This document shows positions 8,316-18,207 of a DNA stretch of 25,579 nt, piece after piece. The translations under genes were made by a program, and so were the position numbers. The stretch is taken from contig LRSR01007239.1 in NCBI GenBank assembly GCA_001579985.1, forward strand, positions 1 to 25,579. The letters run 5' to 3'. How positions within the stretch are numbered: position 1 is the first letter of the stretch; each line of letters opens with the position of its first letter. Source of the DNA: Hypsibius dujardini. Lineage: Eukaryota > Tardigrada > Eutardigrada > Parachela > Hypsibiidae. A model generated the notes under the pieces. The model did not search any database, had not been told where the DNA came from, and was given only the letters and a program-made list of their open reading frames with translations.

Positions 8316-11300
8316 TTTGTTGTTGTTGTCGTTGTTCCTGTTGTTGCCGGCTGCTGCTGCGGAGTTTCGCGTCCTCCCAGACGACGGTTGGCGCTGAATG
8401 TGGGAAATGTTGCCGGTGCTGGAGGAGGGAGGATGAACTCCCTCGCCTCGCTACAAGACCCGGACGCGAGTGGACTCTGCTTCCGTCCGCCGGAGCAGGG
8501 GGCAAGGGCACGGCAATATAAACCGCGACGTGAGCACTTCGAAACTTATCCTTCTTCACTTATCACCTGCTGTGGGAATACACATACACACAAACCATGA
8601 GCATCTCTGATTATGACAGACAACACCTGATCCTCCCATAGCAAATTTTGTATATATACATATAAATATATATGGATGTATACATAGAGTTCCACAGATT
8701 GCAGGGTGTTGTTACTGAAGAGAACGATTTCCTCCCGACGTGAATATATGGCGTGATTACTGATTAGAAAAACTCTCTCGTTTTTGTAACACTAGTGTTT
8801 TTCATTTTACATGTCTCTCTCTCTATCTCTGTCCCTCTTTCTCTCCACACTCGTATGTAAAGGTATATACCTTTAACGTCGATATGGGGATAGGAATACG
8901 TGACCCGTTAATTTGATGACGGACACACGCGCATGCTTTGGCAGTTTTTGGCTAAATGTATTATTGATCCACGCGGTTATGTCCGTGGTGGAGGGTACAA
9001 ACAAGGCGTACTCTCACAGTACGAGGTATTGGTATTGTGCTCATCGCGTGTCATTACATGTCGTCTCAAAACATCCATGACGTAATTTTAATGAGAGCTT
9101 AGCTTAGTGTGTGCGTACTGTGTATGACAGTCTAAATATGCCATGGGACGCTATCAATATGCCGCTCATCAAGTATACAGCGAGAGCTGGAGAAAACGTT
9201 ATCTTCAAAAAATGTCTTCATTTTTTTCCAGTCAAAACAAACCTGTAGTTTAGCTTAGTTTACTTCTGTGGAGTGCACATATATCTGGTATATAAATGAC
9301 AGGGTGTGTCTGGAGGTAGATTCACAGCTGTTAAAGTAAGTTGAAAAGTTCGCTCCCATAAAACCGGAAACTCTCTCTGGCGGAACAGACAACGGAGTGC
9401 CGCAGTACTTCGCCACGCGTTCCAATCGTGAAAACCCCGTTAAAACAATCGATTATGTTTAAGTAGAGGTAAGTTTCCCAGAGAGGTCGATTGTGTGGTA
9501 AAATGTTTTGGTATACAAGGTCAGACCGTGTGGTATATGATAACAATCGAACGGGGAAACGTCAATATTGAGGGGAAGAAAATCAACAGACAGAGCGGAC
9601 CACACATACAACTATGTTCCTGTCTGTCTGATACTCCCGTCTACATGAATTACCATTCCACATCCCAACTTCCGTCCAAATGAGTATTACGCTATCCCGC
9701 ATAAAAAGCCACCGTCGTTATATCATGACTCACCGTGACGGTAAGAAGTTGTCGCTAGGATATCGGGAAAGTTTTTCATACACAATGCAAGCGCCGTCGA
9801 AAAGGCAAGAAACAATTGAGCAGACGCACTGGGAGACAGACAGCAGCGCTGATGAGATTAGTCCTGATGTGGGTATAGGTGTGTATCATGCTTCCCGACA
9901 AGATCGGATTAAGTCCCGTGTACCGCTGTGCCGCGGATGACGCGAGCGCAGATCACGGTTGCACTTCCAGACATGGCTGCAAACATCCCGGTACCCTGAG
10001 CATTACCGGATATATATACCGGGTTTAGTGTATCAAACAGCCACGATAACCAGTAGGCACAGCAATATTATGGGGAACATAAGATAAAAGAAAAAGCAAA
10101 CAATCGCTGTGCGCACTGGAACATCTTCGACTATTATCACCGGGGTATATCCCGTCTATACACCGTGGGAGAGGGTTCCTTTCGCGAGGTATCACCATGT
10201 AAAAACGTGCTAGCAGCAGGCCAAGCCTCACTCCTCTTCGCGACTAATAAGACCGCATACAGCGGCATGCATAATTTCCGGCTATCTTAAACGACGAGCC
10301 GGCGCTATGAGGGCGGAAAAGCGTCACGGCATCTTCTTTCCTCATCACTGCGGCATGGTAATTGTTGCATAGGCACAAAAATGATTTGTGTGTATGTTGA
10401 AAGGTTATGACAATTGGAAGCGCAATTAAAAAACCACAGACAGAGAGATAGGGCAAAAGCACGCGTCACCAAGCCCAGGTATGTAAAGGGTATCAGGACA
10501 TAAGAGGACTTCTCCCCGTTCAGTGAGCGAAGACGAAAAGGCTACACCAAAGGGGTTATGTACAGGCGGAACCTGGGAGGAAGAGAGAGAGAGGGGAAAG
10601 AAATCGAAAACGATTGTATAGAAAAAGACACAGCACACACCCTGAGGTATAAACATTGTATGGAGCGGATACGGGATACACCAGTCGCGCGGTGTCTATG
10701 TGCATTTGTATCTGCAAAAACACAGATCCTCACTCACTTCGTACAGAGGTGTGCGATTAACCTTCGGCTCTTCCCATTCCCCTCATACATCTATCCATAC
10801 AGCACATACGGTATATACAGTATGCGGTACTCAAACGGTGAGCAAACATCACGGTGCAATGTATAAGACCCCGTCGCTCCCTAAAACGGATACACATGCC
10901 CACTATGTGTGTGTTGGTGGAGTGGGGATGGATAGGTCTCACCCCCGATGCAGGCACACACCTGTGTGTCTCGGGATGAGGGAGAGGAAGATTTCGATCC
11001 CTCAAGTGAGTGAGTTGGTGTTGAGAGGTCGGTACTTCCGGTGGGTGAGTGAGTGTGTGGCTAAAGGGAATGTACAATGTATGTATGTAGGTACCGTGTA
11101 TGGTGCTGTTACCCTGTACGGGTGTGTACAGTACACGTACGATCTAGAAGCGACCTTACATGCATAGCCGTATATATACTGTAGTTCGGATGTTTATTCA
11201 GAAGTATGGATGATAAATGCCGGACAGGGGGTTGCAATACCGTATAATCAAAACTGTTGTTGTTTGTCGGCGTATGGCACTCTTCTCGTGTGCTTGGAAC

Positions 11301-11376
11301 GAGGATGTACGTATTTAGGGAGATTGGTGCCAAGGCACTACGTCGGCACGTACCGGTAAGCCAGCGTGAACCAGGG
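8316..11376. other. Intergenic DNA upstream of the kinase gene
   Basis: About 3 kb with no exon that I can support. It holds the kinase leader and presumably its promoter, an AT dinucleotide-rich patch (8,651-8,675), a CT-rich stretch (8,811-8,848), a purine-rich patch (10,575-10,600) and GT-rich DNA (10,900-11,100). The open frames here overlap on both strands and lack homology or convincing splice context. Confidence 0.5.
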
Positions 11377-11799
11377 TTAAAAGGTTAAGGATAGGTAAGG
11401 TAGGAGAAGAGATGGGTAGAAGGTTAAAACCAAGCAACTACCTTGTGATGCGATAATATCGCAATGATATGTATCTGTACGTATCACGAGAGCATAGACG
11501 CTGTCATCATCAACGGCAGTTTCACAGTTAATTATGGAAAGCAAATGAATGAGACGTGTGTTTCGCGTCGGGAGGTCGGGGATGACGTGACCGGATGACC
11601 TTTTTGGCCTAGCAATCGGGAGAGAACTAGACGAAGCATACAAATGATCAGCAGTGCTTGACGTAAGAGGTGTGGGGTGGGGGAGGTGGGGTGAGGATAG
11701 AGATGTACCCGACGCAAAGGCAAGATGAATTGCTGGACCAATACTGTTTAGGATACCGCTATAGTCCTCCCCATAATACATCCCTGATACTATTGCCAC
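11377..11799 (-). other. Unexplained 140-codon open frame
   Basis: The minus strand is open from an ATG at 11,799 to a stop at 11,377. The composition is fairly protein-like (for example YYGEDYSGILNSIGP early and ETAVDDDSVYALVIR late). A donor-like ACAAG|GTAGTT follows the second block. No domain is recognised. It could be one or two exons of an unknown gene, or chance. Confidence 0.2.
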
Positions 11800-11811
11800 G
11801 CCCTTTTCATT

Positions 11812-12197
11812 CCTATTACATTATGATCCCCCCTTTCCCCAAATAATGTGAACTTCAAAGATCAAGCTTGCTTATTGATATTTGTGTTGATCATTTACTT
11901 CAATTTCATATGAGGTGAAGGACTCATTTTATTAGAAATTTCAGCTGGAAGTTTTAATGTATTATAGATGCCATTACCATCCACTTTAGCTGAGATTCTT
12001 AAATTACAATTGTATCACTAAACGAGCAAATTTTAATTGAAACAGAAACTTGTTCTATTGAATTTGTACAATACAAAAGAGAAAACTATTTTGGGTATTT
12101 TCATATTATATTTCGCTAGTTATCCATTATAAAAAGGTATTTCCTACCGAAATTGGCAATAGTGAAAGGGGGTGAAAGTGACAACAGCGGTTTCTTA
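11812..12197. repeat. Dispersed repeat A, copy 2
   Basis: Direct-orientation copy of 1,459-1,921, with the same order of shared blocks from CCCCTTTCCCCA to CAATAGTGAAAGGGGG and on to CAGCGGTTTCTTA. It lacks about 85 bp present near the right end of copy 1. The copies have many substitutions, so both insertions are old. Confidence 0.6.
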
Positions 12198-12742
12198 CTT
12201 TTTAAACTCACTAAATTTGAGTGGTAGGCCAGTTCAGATACCTTTGCTGACGATTCATACATGTACATCCTTTGGCAGAATGAACACACCGCCATGCGCA
12301 ACTTTTGGCATGCTACCGGTAGTGGGATGTTGCTACGGTTGATCATTGTGGGCTATTTTGGACACCGGCAATTGTATCCCTGAGACAAGGGCAACGAGCC
12401 TCCAGAGTAACTGGCCACCAAGATTGGAGGTCTACAAGATGGTCTACGAGGCACACCCTGGCGAGACAGTGTTTTGATGTGCAAAAGGCTCCGCCAACAA
12501 AGTGCGGACATTGTTTTATTCTCAAATTTGCATCTAGAGAAAGTTTTTCATGCAATATTTCTCAGTAGCTAAAACTGGTAGTCCTTATTCTTTCGCAATC
12601 ATCTATTTCATTCGTTGGACTGAACCTTCCTTTCATGGTGCGACGACAGAGCCACCTGGGTTGATCTTTCTCCACTCAATCCTTCTAGACCTTCGGAGAT
12701 TTTTCGTCCACAATTCAGCCGAAGTCGCTTTTCAACAATTCA
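12198..12742. other. Unassigned spacer before the hairpin cluster
   Basis: It contains overlapping frames of 70-81 codons on both strands (12,343-12,555 minus and 12,550-12,795 plus). Neither shows a recognisable domain, and the second runs into the hairpin element, so neither is called as a gene. Confidence 0.4.
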
Positions 12743-13685
12743 CAAGGGAGCATTACCAGCGAAACTCTTCGATCGTGACCAAAACATTTTTTTGAATATC
12801 ATGTCCTCTAACATAATTTTAGAAAATATGACTCGCGGCAAAGAGTTCCCCGTTTAACGGAGAGAAACTTGGAAGATCTCAATTGGCGCACGTACATTGC
12901 AATAGTCATGAGCGCTTGATTGAATGATTTAACATTTAATCTTGAACGTTACAGTACTGTGCTGGTTGTGCGTGTGCTGTGCTGGTCGTGTAATCAAGTA
13001 CAGTGCAGTGCAGTACTAACACAGTATTTTTTGGACAAAAAAAACAATTTTTAAATTAGTTAAAGCCAAAATTTAATATAAGAAATATTAATGCTCTTTT
13101 TGAGAACAATTAGGCAAAAACACGTTTATTTTTAATTTTATTCTATTTCTTATATTAAAATTTGGCTTTAGCTATCTAAAAATTTTTTTGTTTTTTTTGT
13201 CCAATTTTGTTAAAAAAAAAATACTGTCCAGAAAATGCTGAATTAGTACTGCACTGCACTGTATTTGTACACGACCAGCACAGCACACGCGCACAGCACA
13301 TGTTTTAGTACGTACTGTTACAGGTTCGTCTGTTGCCGTTATGTGACCATAATAAAAATATACCGAGGTTTAGTTTGATGTATAGTAGTTCAACTAGAGA
13401 CCGGCGTTGTGAAATACTTTTTTTCGCTGATTCGAAACAAAACGGAATCGAAAAAGAAAGCCTTTCTTGATTAAACTAACGTTTAAGATCAAATATTAAA
13501 TCATTCAATCAAGCGCTCATGACTATTGCAATGTACGTGCGTCAATTGAGATCTTCCGAATTTCTCCCCGTTGAACAGGGAACTCATTGCCGCGAGTCAT
13601 ATTTTTTGAATCATTTTAGGGGACATGCTATTCCAGAAAAAATGTTGGTCAGGATTGAAGAGTTGCACTGGTAAGTTTTCCCTTG
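12743..13685. mobile_element. Long inverted-repeat element B, copy 1
   Basis: A fold-back element with arms of about 360-400 bp around a centre near 13,110-13,140. The ends are CAAGGGA and TCCCTTG. Paired landmarks include GATCTCAATTGGCGCACGTA (12,876) with its inverse near 13,535, the AGCGCTTGATTGAATGATTTAA block, the GTGCTGTGCTGG block and TTTAATATAAGAAATA. The right arm carries an extra segment (about 13,322-13,485) with no partner on the left, so it is probably an insertion. Flanking triplets are TCA on the left and TAA on the right. No coding capacity is visible. Confidence 0.8.
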
Positions 13686-13709
13686 TAAGTTACTGGAATA
13701 ATCAATCGG

Positions 13710-14400
13710 GCTTACACCGGACGATTTTCGAAGGGGGAACGCAGATAGAGTCCGTTTTTTATCTATTGAATAGAGCTATAATGATAATTATAAATATGAT
13801 TACAACTATGATTTTCAGAATTTATTTCGTCGGTCCGGCTCTGAAAACCTTTTTTGCATAAATTTAAAGTTGGGAAAACCCTGGAAGATTCCGTTTAACC
13901 ATATATTTCTCCGATTTTGAGTGCAAAATCTTCCATCATGGAAAAAGTGTCAATTTAAAATTGTTTAAGATTCCATTTTAAAATTCAATTTGAAATCAAT
14001 TGGCGCTAGAAGAATCCTTTTTGAAGCTCAACGGGAGGGGAGCTATGCGTCATTTCTGGAATATCTTTCCGAAGCTTACGGTCAGGCTCGAGAATGGCTC
14101 GTAGCTCCGCCCCGACCTCCAAAAAAGATTCTACTAGTGCCAATCGATTTCAAATTAAATTTGAAGTGGAAAAATGTTTAAGTTTTCTAAATTCAACCAT
14201 TTTCCAATTTTTTTGCAGTCAAAATCCGGGGGGAGAATGGAATCTTTCTGTTTTTTTCTCAACTTTGAAAATCAGAAAAAAAGTTTTCAGAGCCTGAGAG
14301 GTGAATTAAGTGCTGAAATTCATCATAATTATAGCTCCATTCAAAAAATAGTAAGCGATTCGTCAGTCTGCTCCCCCCAAAATCATTCCAAGTTCTAGGT
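13710..14400. mobile_element. Inverted-repeat element C, copy 2
   Basis: The outer parts are inverted relative to each other. Left TAGAGCTATAATGATAATTAT pairs with right ATCATAATTATAGCTCCATTC, and GGCTCTGAAAACCTTTTTT pairs with the complement of about 14,271-14,297. Inner blocks match C1 in intron 4 of the kinase. It starts about 25 bp after the right end of B copy 1, so the two are adjacent or one landed beside the other. Confidence 0.6.
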
Positions 14401-14555
14401 CGGGCGAACCACCTCCGGAATAAATGTGTGGCAGTAAGATTTAGGCAGACACGCAATCCGGTTCGATGTATTATGTTTCGTTAGACCATAGAACACGTCC
14501 TACGTAAATCGCTTGCCAGCATCGTAGACAACACTATAACTAAAATGTGTTCCAG

Positions 14556-14783
14556 ACACAGAAGCAGTGCAATCGGCAACTGTGGCAGCATCAAGCTGGC
14601 CGTTCAGACATCGAACTGCCGGCCAGTGGAGGATTCCTGCAGCAGCAGTCGGAGATGGGCCACACTCGGCACGACATGCAGGATGACCATCAATGCCGCG
14701 TCCATTATCGACTGCTACGGCATGACGCGAACTCGCATCACGGCAGTGGCCAAGTTCACACCCATGCTATCAAGGCAGTCCAG
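14556..14783 (+). CDS. Candidate exon of an unknown protein (plus strand)
   Basis: A 228-base, phase-0 segment is bounded by TTCCAG at its left and CAG|GTAACA at its right. It lies in a plus-strand frame open from 14,547 to 15,047. It encodes a Gln/His-rich stretch (TQKQCNRQLWQHQ near its start). Third codon positions are GC-rich, unlike the flanks. No domain is recognised. The opposite strand also looks coding in part but has stops across this interval. This may be a real exon, an exonised repeat or chance. Confidence 0.25.
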
Positions 14784-14830
14784 GTAACAGACCATGCCGC
14801 CACATTCGATGGCCCTCTCCATGGCATGGA

Positions 14831-15067
14831 TCACTCCCTGATTGAGGAACCACCCCTATACAAAGAATACCGGCCACGTGAAGCAGTGCGAAAAGGGTCT
14901 GTATACGTGCATCCGCATACTGGAGCGGCGGTCTGGAATACAACTCCAGCAGTGGTAGCATTATTTAAGGTGATGCTGGTATTCCCTGCCGTTCCAAATG
15001 GCTCGTCATTGTTATTATCGACGAAAGCGGCTGATGCCTCGTTGTAGTCGGACTCAGGCAGAAGCAC
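14831..15067 (-). CDS. Candidate exon of an unknown protein (minus strand)
   Basis: The minus strand is open for 78 codons and has a protein-like composition (PESDYNEASAAF, then VDNNNDEPFGTAGN). An acceptor-like ATACCAG|TGCGTG lies at its 5' side. A TGA closes the frame. The neighbouring frame continues with similar composition (MERAIECGGMVCYLDCLDS) before hitting a TAG, so it may be a frame-broken relic. No family is recognised. Confidence 0.2.
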   Translation of the reverse strand: MLLPESDYNEASAAFVDNNNDEPFGTAGNTSITLNNATTAGVVFQTAAPVCGCTYTDPFRTASRGRYSLYRGGSSIRE

Positions 15068-15423
15068 GCACTGGTATGTCTACGATATGTTTGAAAGAGG
15101 CATGCCATGCAAATTTATGTAATAAATTTAATTGTAACGGATACCGTGCGATATACCGTTTGCAAGAACTCTCTAATATCCTTACATGTATGTATGTGGA
15201 TATCCATCCATACAACGGAAAATAAATCACTATTTCCATGCACGTGGCAAACATGGTGGACCGTGCTTGAATCAGTCATTGATATGAACAGACCATTTGC
15301 CATAAACCGAATGTCACACGGAAATTGCATGTAAAAAGGGGTAAGTACAGTAGGTACAATAATTACCACGGAAACGAAAGAGAATTATGCATTAAAGCGG
15401 ACACAATACTGAATACAGGCTAA

Positions 15424-16269
15424 CAAGGGAACAATCACCAGTGCAAATCTCCGATCGTGACCAAACTTTTTTCATGAATACCATGTCCCCTAATAGGGTT
15501 TAAAAAAATATGACTCGCGGCAAAGAGTTCCCCGTTCAACGGGGAGAAATTCGGGAAGATCTCAATTGGCGCACGTATATTGCAATAGTCCTGAGCGCTT
15601 GATTGAATGATTGAATAAGCGCTTGATTGACGGCACGTAACGGCACGTACAAAAACATGTGCTGCGCTGTGCGTGTGTGCTGTGCGTGTGTGCTGTGCGT
15701 GTGTGCTGTGCTGGTTGTATACTCAAGTACAATGCAGTTCAGTACTACTGCAGTATTTTTCGGACATTTTTTTTAACAAACTTGGACAAAAAACAAAACA
15801 ATTTTTAAAGTAGCTAAAGCCAGATTTTAATATAAGAAATATAGATGCTCTTTTTGGGAACAATTAGGCAAAACACGCATATTTTTATTTCTTATATTAA
15901 AATCTGGCCTTAGCTACTTCAAAAAATGTTGTTGTTTGTCCAATTTTGTTAAACGAAATTGTCCAAAAAATACTTTATTACTACTGAACTGCTTTGTACT
16001 TGAGTGCGCAACCAGCATAGCACACACGCACAGCACATGTTTTTGTACGTGTCGTTACGTGCCGTCAATCAAGCGCTTATTCAATCATTCAATCAAGCGC
16101 TCGACTACTGCAATGTACTTGTGCCAATTGAGATCTTCCCGAATTTCTCCCCGTTGAACGGGGAACTCTTTGCCGCGAGTCATATTTTTAAAATCATTTT
16201 AGGGGACATTGTATTCAAAAATAAAAGTTTGGTCACGATCGGAGATTTGCACTGGTGATCGTTCCCTTG
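15424..16269. mobile_element. Long inverted-repeat element B, copy 2
   Basis: An 846 bp near-complete palindrome. The first 39 bases (CAAGGGAACAATCACCAGTG onward) reappear inverted at the right end (16,231-16,269) with about one mismatch. The arms are about 400 bp and the unpaired centre is about 15,845-15,885. Flanking triplets are TAA on both sides (15,421-15,423 and 16,270-16,272), which fits a 3 bp target-site duplication. The same family as 12,743-13,685, but the arms are better matched to each other. No transposase is encoded, so it would be a non-autonomous element. Confidence 0.85.
15668..15706. repeat. Three perfect 13-bp tandem repeats inside hairpin B2
   Basis: TGTGCGTGTGTGC occurs three times in a row, followed by a partial copy. 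The right arm at about 16,020-16,034 has only one equivalent unit, so the expansion happened in the left arm after the element formed. Confidence 0.85.
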
Positions 16270-16439
16270 TAAGTAAGAAAGCGGCACACAGTTCCGTCTA
16301 TCATTAACAAATGTTCCATCTAACTAATCCGATCAAGTAATATTGCGTTTAGGCACAGTTGTGAAATACGTTTACATGATAAGCACAGTGATGGTAACAT
16401 ACCGTATACTGTATTACACTGTGTAAGGCATCACCTCAG

Positions 16440-16465
16440 AATCACGGGTAAACAATCCCGTGATT
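16440..16465. other. Perfect 9-bp stem with 8-base loop
   Basis: AATCACGGG, then TAAACAAT, then CCCGTGATT. A further CACGGG-like block (TTACGGG) follows. It is isolated between the hairpin cluster and the candidate membrane-protein exons. No run of T follows, and no function is assigned. Confidence 0.5.
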
Positions 16466-16644
16466 ACGGGAGCTACCAGAACCCGGGTCCTTCGTAGATG
16501 TGAGAGTTCTTCCGGCTCTCCGCGTGGGCAATGCAGCGTTTTGACGCAGCCGGGAGAGCAAACTGCAGCACCGTTCTATGGACTAATGTGATAAAAGAGG
16601 CAAATAGGAGAAAAGTTCCAGGCCGAGCGGGATCGTTCGAGGGG

Positions 16645-17043
16645 TCATTCCGGGAAATCGACGCCGGCGAGTCGGAGTAGTTGGTGCTGCACATTGAGGC
16701 TTATAATCCGGCAGACCATCACATGTCCCAAAACAGCTCCGATGAGAACAGCGACGACGCCGTACCAACCACCGACCCCTGCCAGAGTAAGGCAAAAGTT
16801 AAAAGGGCAAGATTGGCTAGTGTCTGTGCGGAATAAGCAAATGGTACGAGCGAATCCACTTCTTCCGCGTGGCGAAACCTGATTCGCGCCAAACCAGAAT
16901 AGATGAAAGCAAGATGGAGTAGTTACCGTACCGAGGCTGTGATTCCAGGCCGCGCAAATGAAAGCGCCGTCTCCAGCGCCGTCCCCCACCACCAGGAAAG
17001 TTCCCACAACATGAACGAAATGAGCGACAGGCGAACCAGGAGT
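16645..17043 (-). CDS. Candidate two-exon membrane-protein fragment of unknown family
   Basis: Two GC-rich blocks read in one minus-strand frame. The upstream block (up to about 17,043, donor CCTCG|GTACGG after 16,936) encodes a hydrophobic stretch, AHFVHVVGTFLVVGDG. The downstream block (acceptor CTCTGGCAG, exon from 16,792 to the stop at 16,645) encodes GGWYGVVAVLIGAVLG followed by a short tail ending GVDFPE. The phases match (1 and 1), and the join gives NHSLGVGGWYG. The two hydrophobic runs look like membrane helices. The 5' end of the upstream block is not defined. No family is recognised. The interval between could also be read through without a stop, so splicing is inferred. Confidence 0.3.
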   Translation of the reverse strand, partial: TPGSPVAHFVHVVGTFLVVGDGAGDGAFICAAWNHSLGTVTTPSCFHLFWFGANQVSPRGRSGFARTICLFRTDTSQSCPFNFCLTLAGVGGWYGVVAVLIGAVLGHVMVCRIISLNVQHQLLRLAGVDFPE

Positions 17044-17945
17044 TGGCCAATGGGAAATCAATAATGATTGTCAATTAGAACCCCTGTTTGTTGACCATTC
17101 TAATCAGGCACTCAACAATAGTTATGCAAATGATTACACAAACATAATGCCAAAACGATCGCGTAGTAAATGAATATAACCGCGTACCACTAAATTGACG
17201 ACTGACTTTCTGGGTTCCTGAATGAGAATTTTTCGTCAAATGTGTGCCACTGACCGTCAACTGGACACGGCATTTTTGCGTTGGACAGCTGTTGCGTAGT
17301 AATGTATGATTATACTTAATGTCTTATTGTGACACTGACTGGTGCCTGTAAGTACCGCGGGTTCGGTGAGTATGCGGTTAATCAGTGTAAATTGATTTGA
17401 GATAAAAAAGGACACAATGCCGCATTTTCACAAGTTCATAAACACATAGCGAGAAAGAGAAAGAGAGTAAGGACAGAAAGAGTGGGAAAAACGAAAGCCG
17501 AGGTACAGCCATAACAACGTTTGCGCAAAAAAACACACACAAAACGCACACAGTTTCCCAGGACGGAAATAAATGGCGGGTAACTAGAACCTCTCATCAG
17601 TCACTATGACCAATGGCTAAACGCATAACGCACGTACAGGGCATGCTTCCATCCTCGCGCCAGATGAGCCGAACATGCAGATACGAGAGAAAGAGAGCTT
17701 TAAAAAACCACTAGTCTGTTCAGGCTAGAAAATGTCACGGGACAAAGGTAAACAGGGATACTAAAAATGTCCTTGATCAGAGATACTTGAAGCTCCACAT
17801 CGATGATTATTTTTCCTGATAGGGGAAAATAAAATAAAGTAAATATTTTTGCCGCAAAATATTTGACGGACGAGACGATGGGACGGCTTACTCGTTCAGA
17901 TGGCAAGTTAACATCACACACGGAGGTCCCGACCACGTCCCGGGG

Positions 17946-18207
17946 CTAGACCGTCTGCAGATGGACCGAGGTGTCCACATGATGACCGTTTGGATGGGTC
18001 TGCGTCGTCTGACCGTTGCAGCTGTTGGCGTCGGCCATCTTATGCTTGGCATACTCTATCCGGATGCCGGACCGCTCCGAGGTCGTCAGCATCATTCCCT
18101 GGAGGGACAGCATCGCGTTAGTGGCGCATCTCACGTCGGCAAAGTCGACGAACGCCACCGGGCTGCCACCTTTCGTGTTGACGCGGTATCGAGAAAAGCC
18201 GGGAAAC
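17946..18207 (-). CDS. RBPMS: RNA-binding gene exon 8 (end of RRM2 and C-terminus)
   Basis: Acceptor GTCTGGAATAG|G, restoring Val342. It encodes [20 protein letters not shown], then [19 protein letters not shown] and [14 protein letters not shown], and ends [11 protein letters not shown]. The C-terminus is short, as in MEC-8-type proteins. Confidence 0.94.

Larger units (their letters stand above)
14401..15423. other. Segment between element C2 and hairpin B2
   Basis: It contains a locally GC-richer stretch (about 14,545-15,070) that is open on both strands and is described under the candidate exons. The rest is plain AT-rich DNA. Confidence 0.4.
16270..17945. other. Region between hairpin B2 and the RNA-binding gene
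   Basis: Apart from the stem-loop and the candidate membrane-protein fragment, nothing is recognised. The right part (about 17,400-17,945) is probably the 3' UTR of the RNA-binding gene. No clear AATAAA was found on the minus strand near the stop, so the transcript end is unknown. Confidence 0.45.

Noticed and set aside
8093-8521. Plus-strand Cys-rich frame of 142 codons
   Set aside because: Antisense of kinase exon 1 and its CAA-rich leader. The Cys run is the complement of the CAA/AAC repeats.
9331-9372. Sequence GTTGAAAAGTTCGCTCCCAT resembling mariner-type terminal repeats
   Set aside because: No inverted partner was found nearby and the adjoining frame shows no transposase similarity.
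10003-10024. Near-palindrome around TACCGGATATATATACCGGG
   Set aside because: Short and imperfect, and in AT-rich DNA. No second copy or element structure was seen.
10700-11167. 155-codon plus-strand frame
   Set aside because: GT-rich DNA with equally long overlapping frames on the other strand, no domain and no splice pattern.
12876-16140. Regularly repeated blocks that could suggest a CRISPR array
   Set aside because: They are the paired arms of two palindromic elements, not short direct repeats with unique spacers, and the DNA is eukaryotic.
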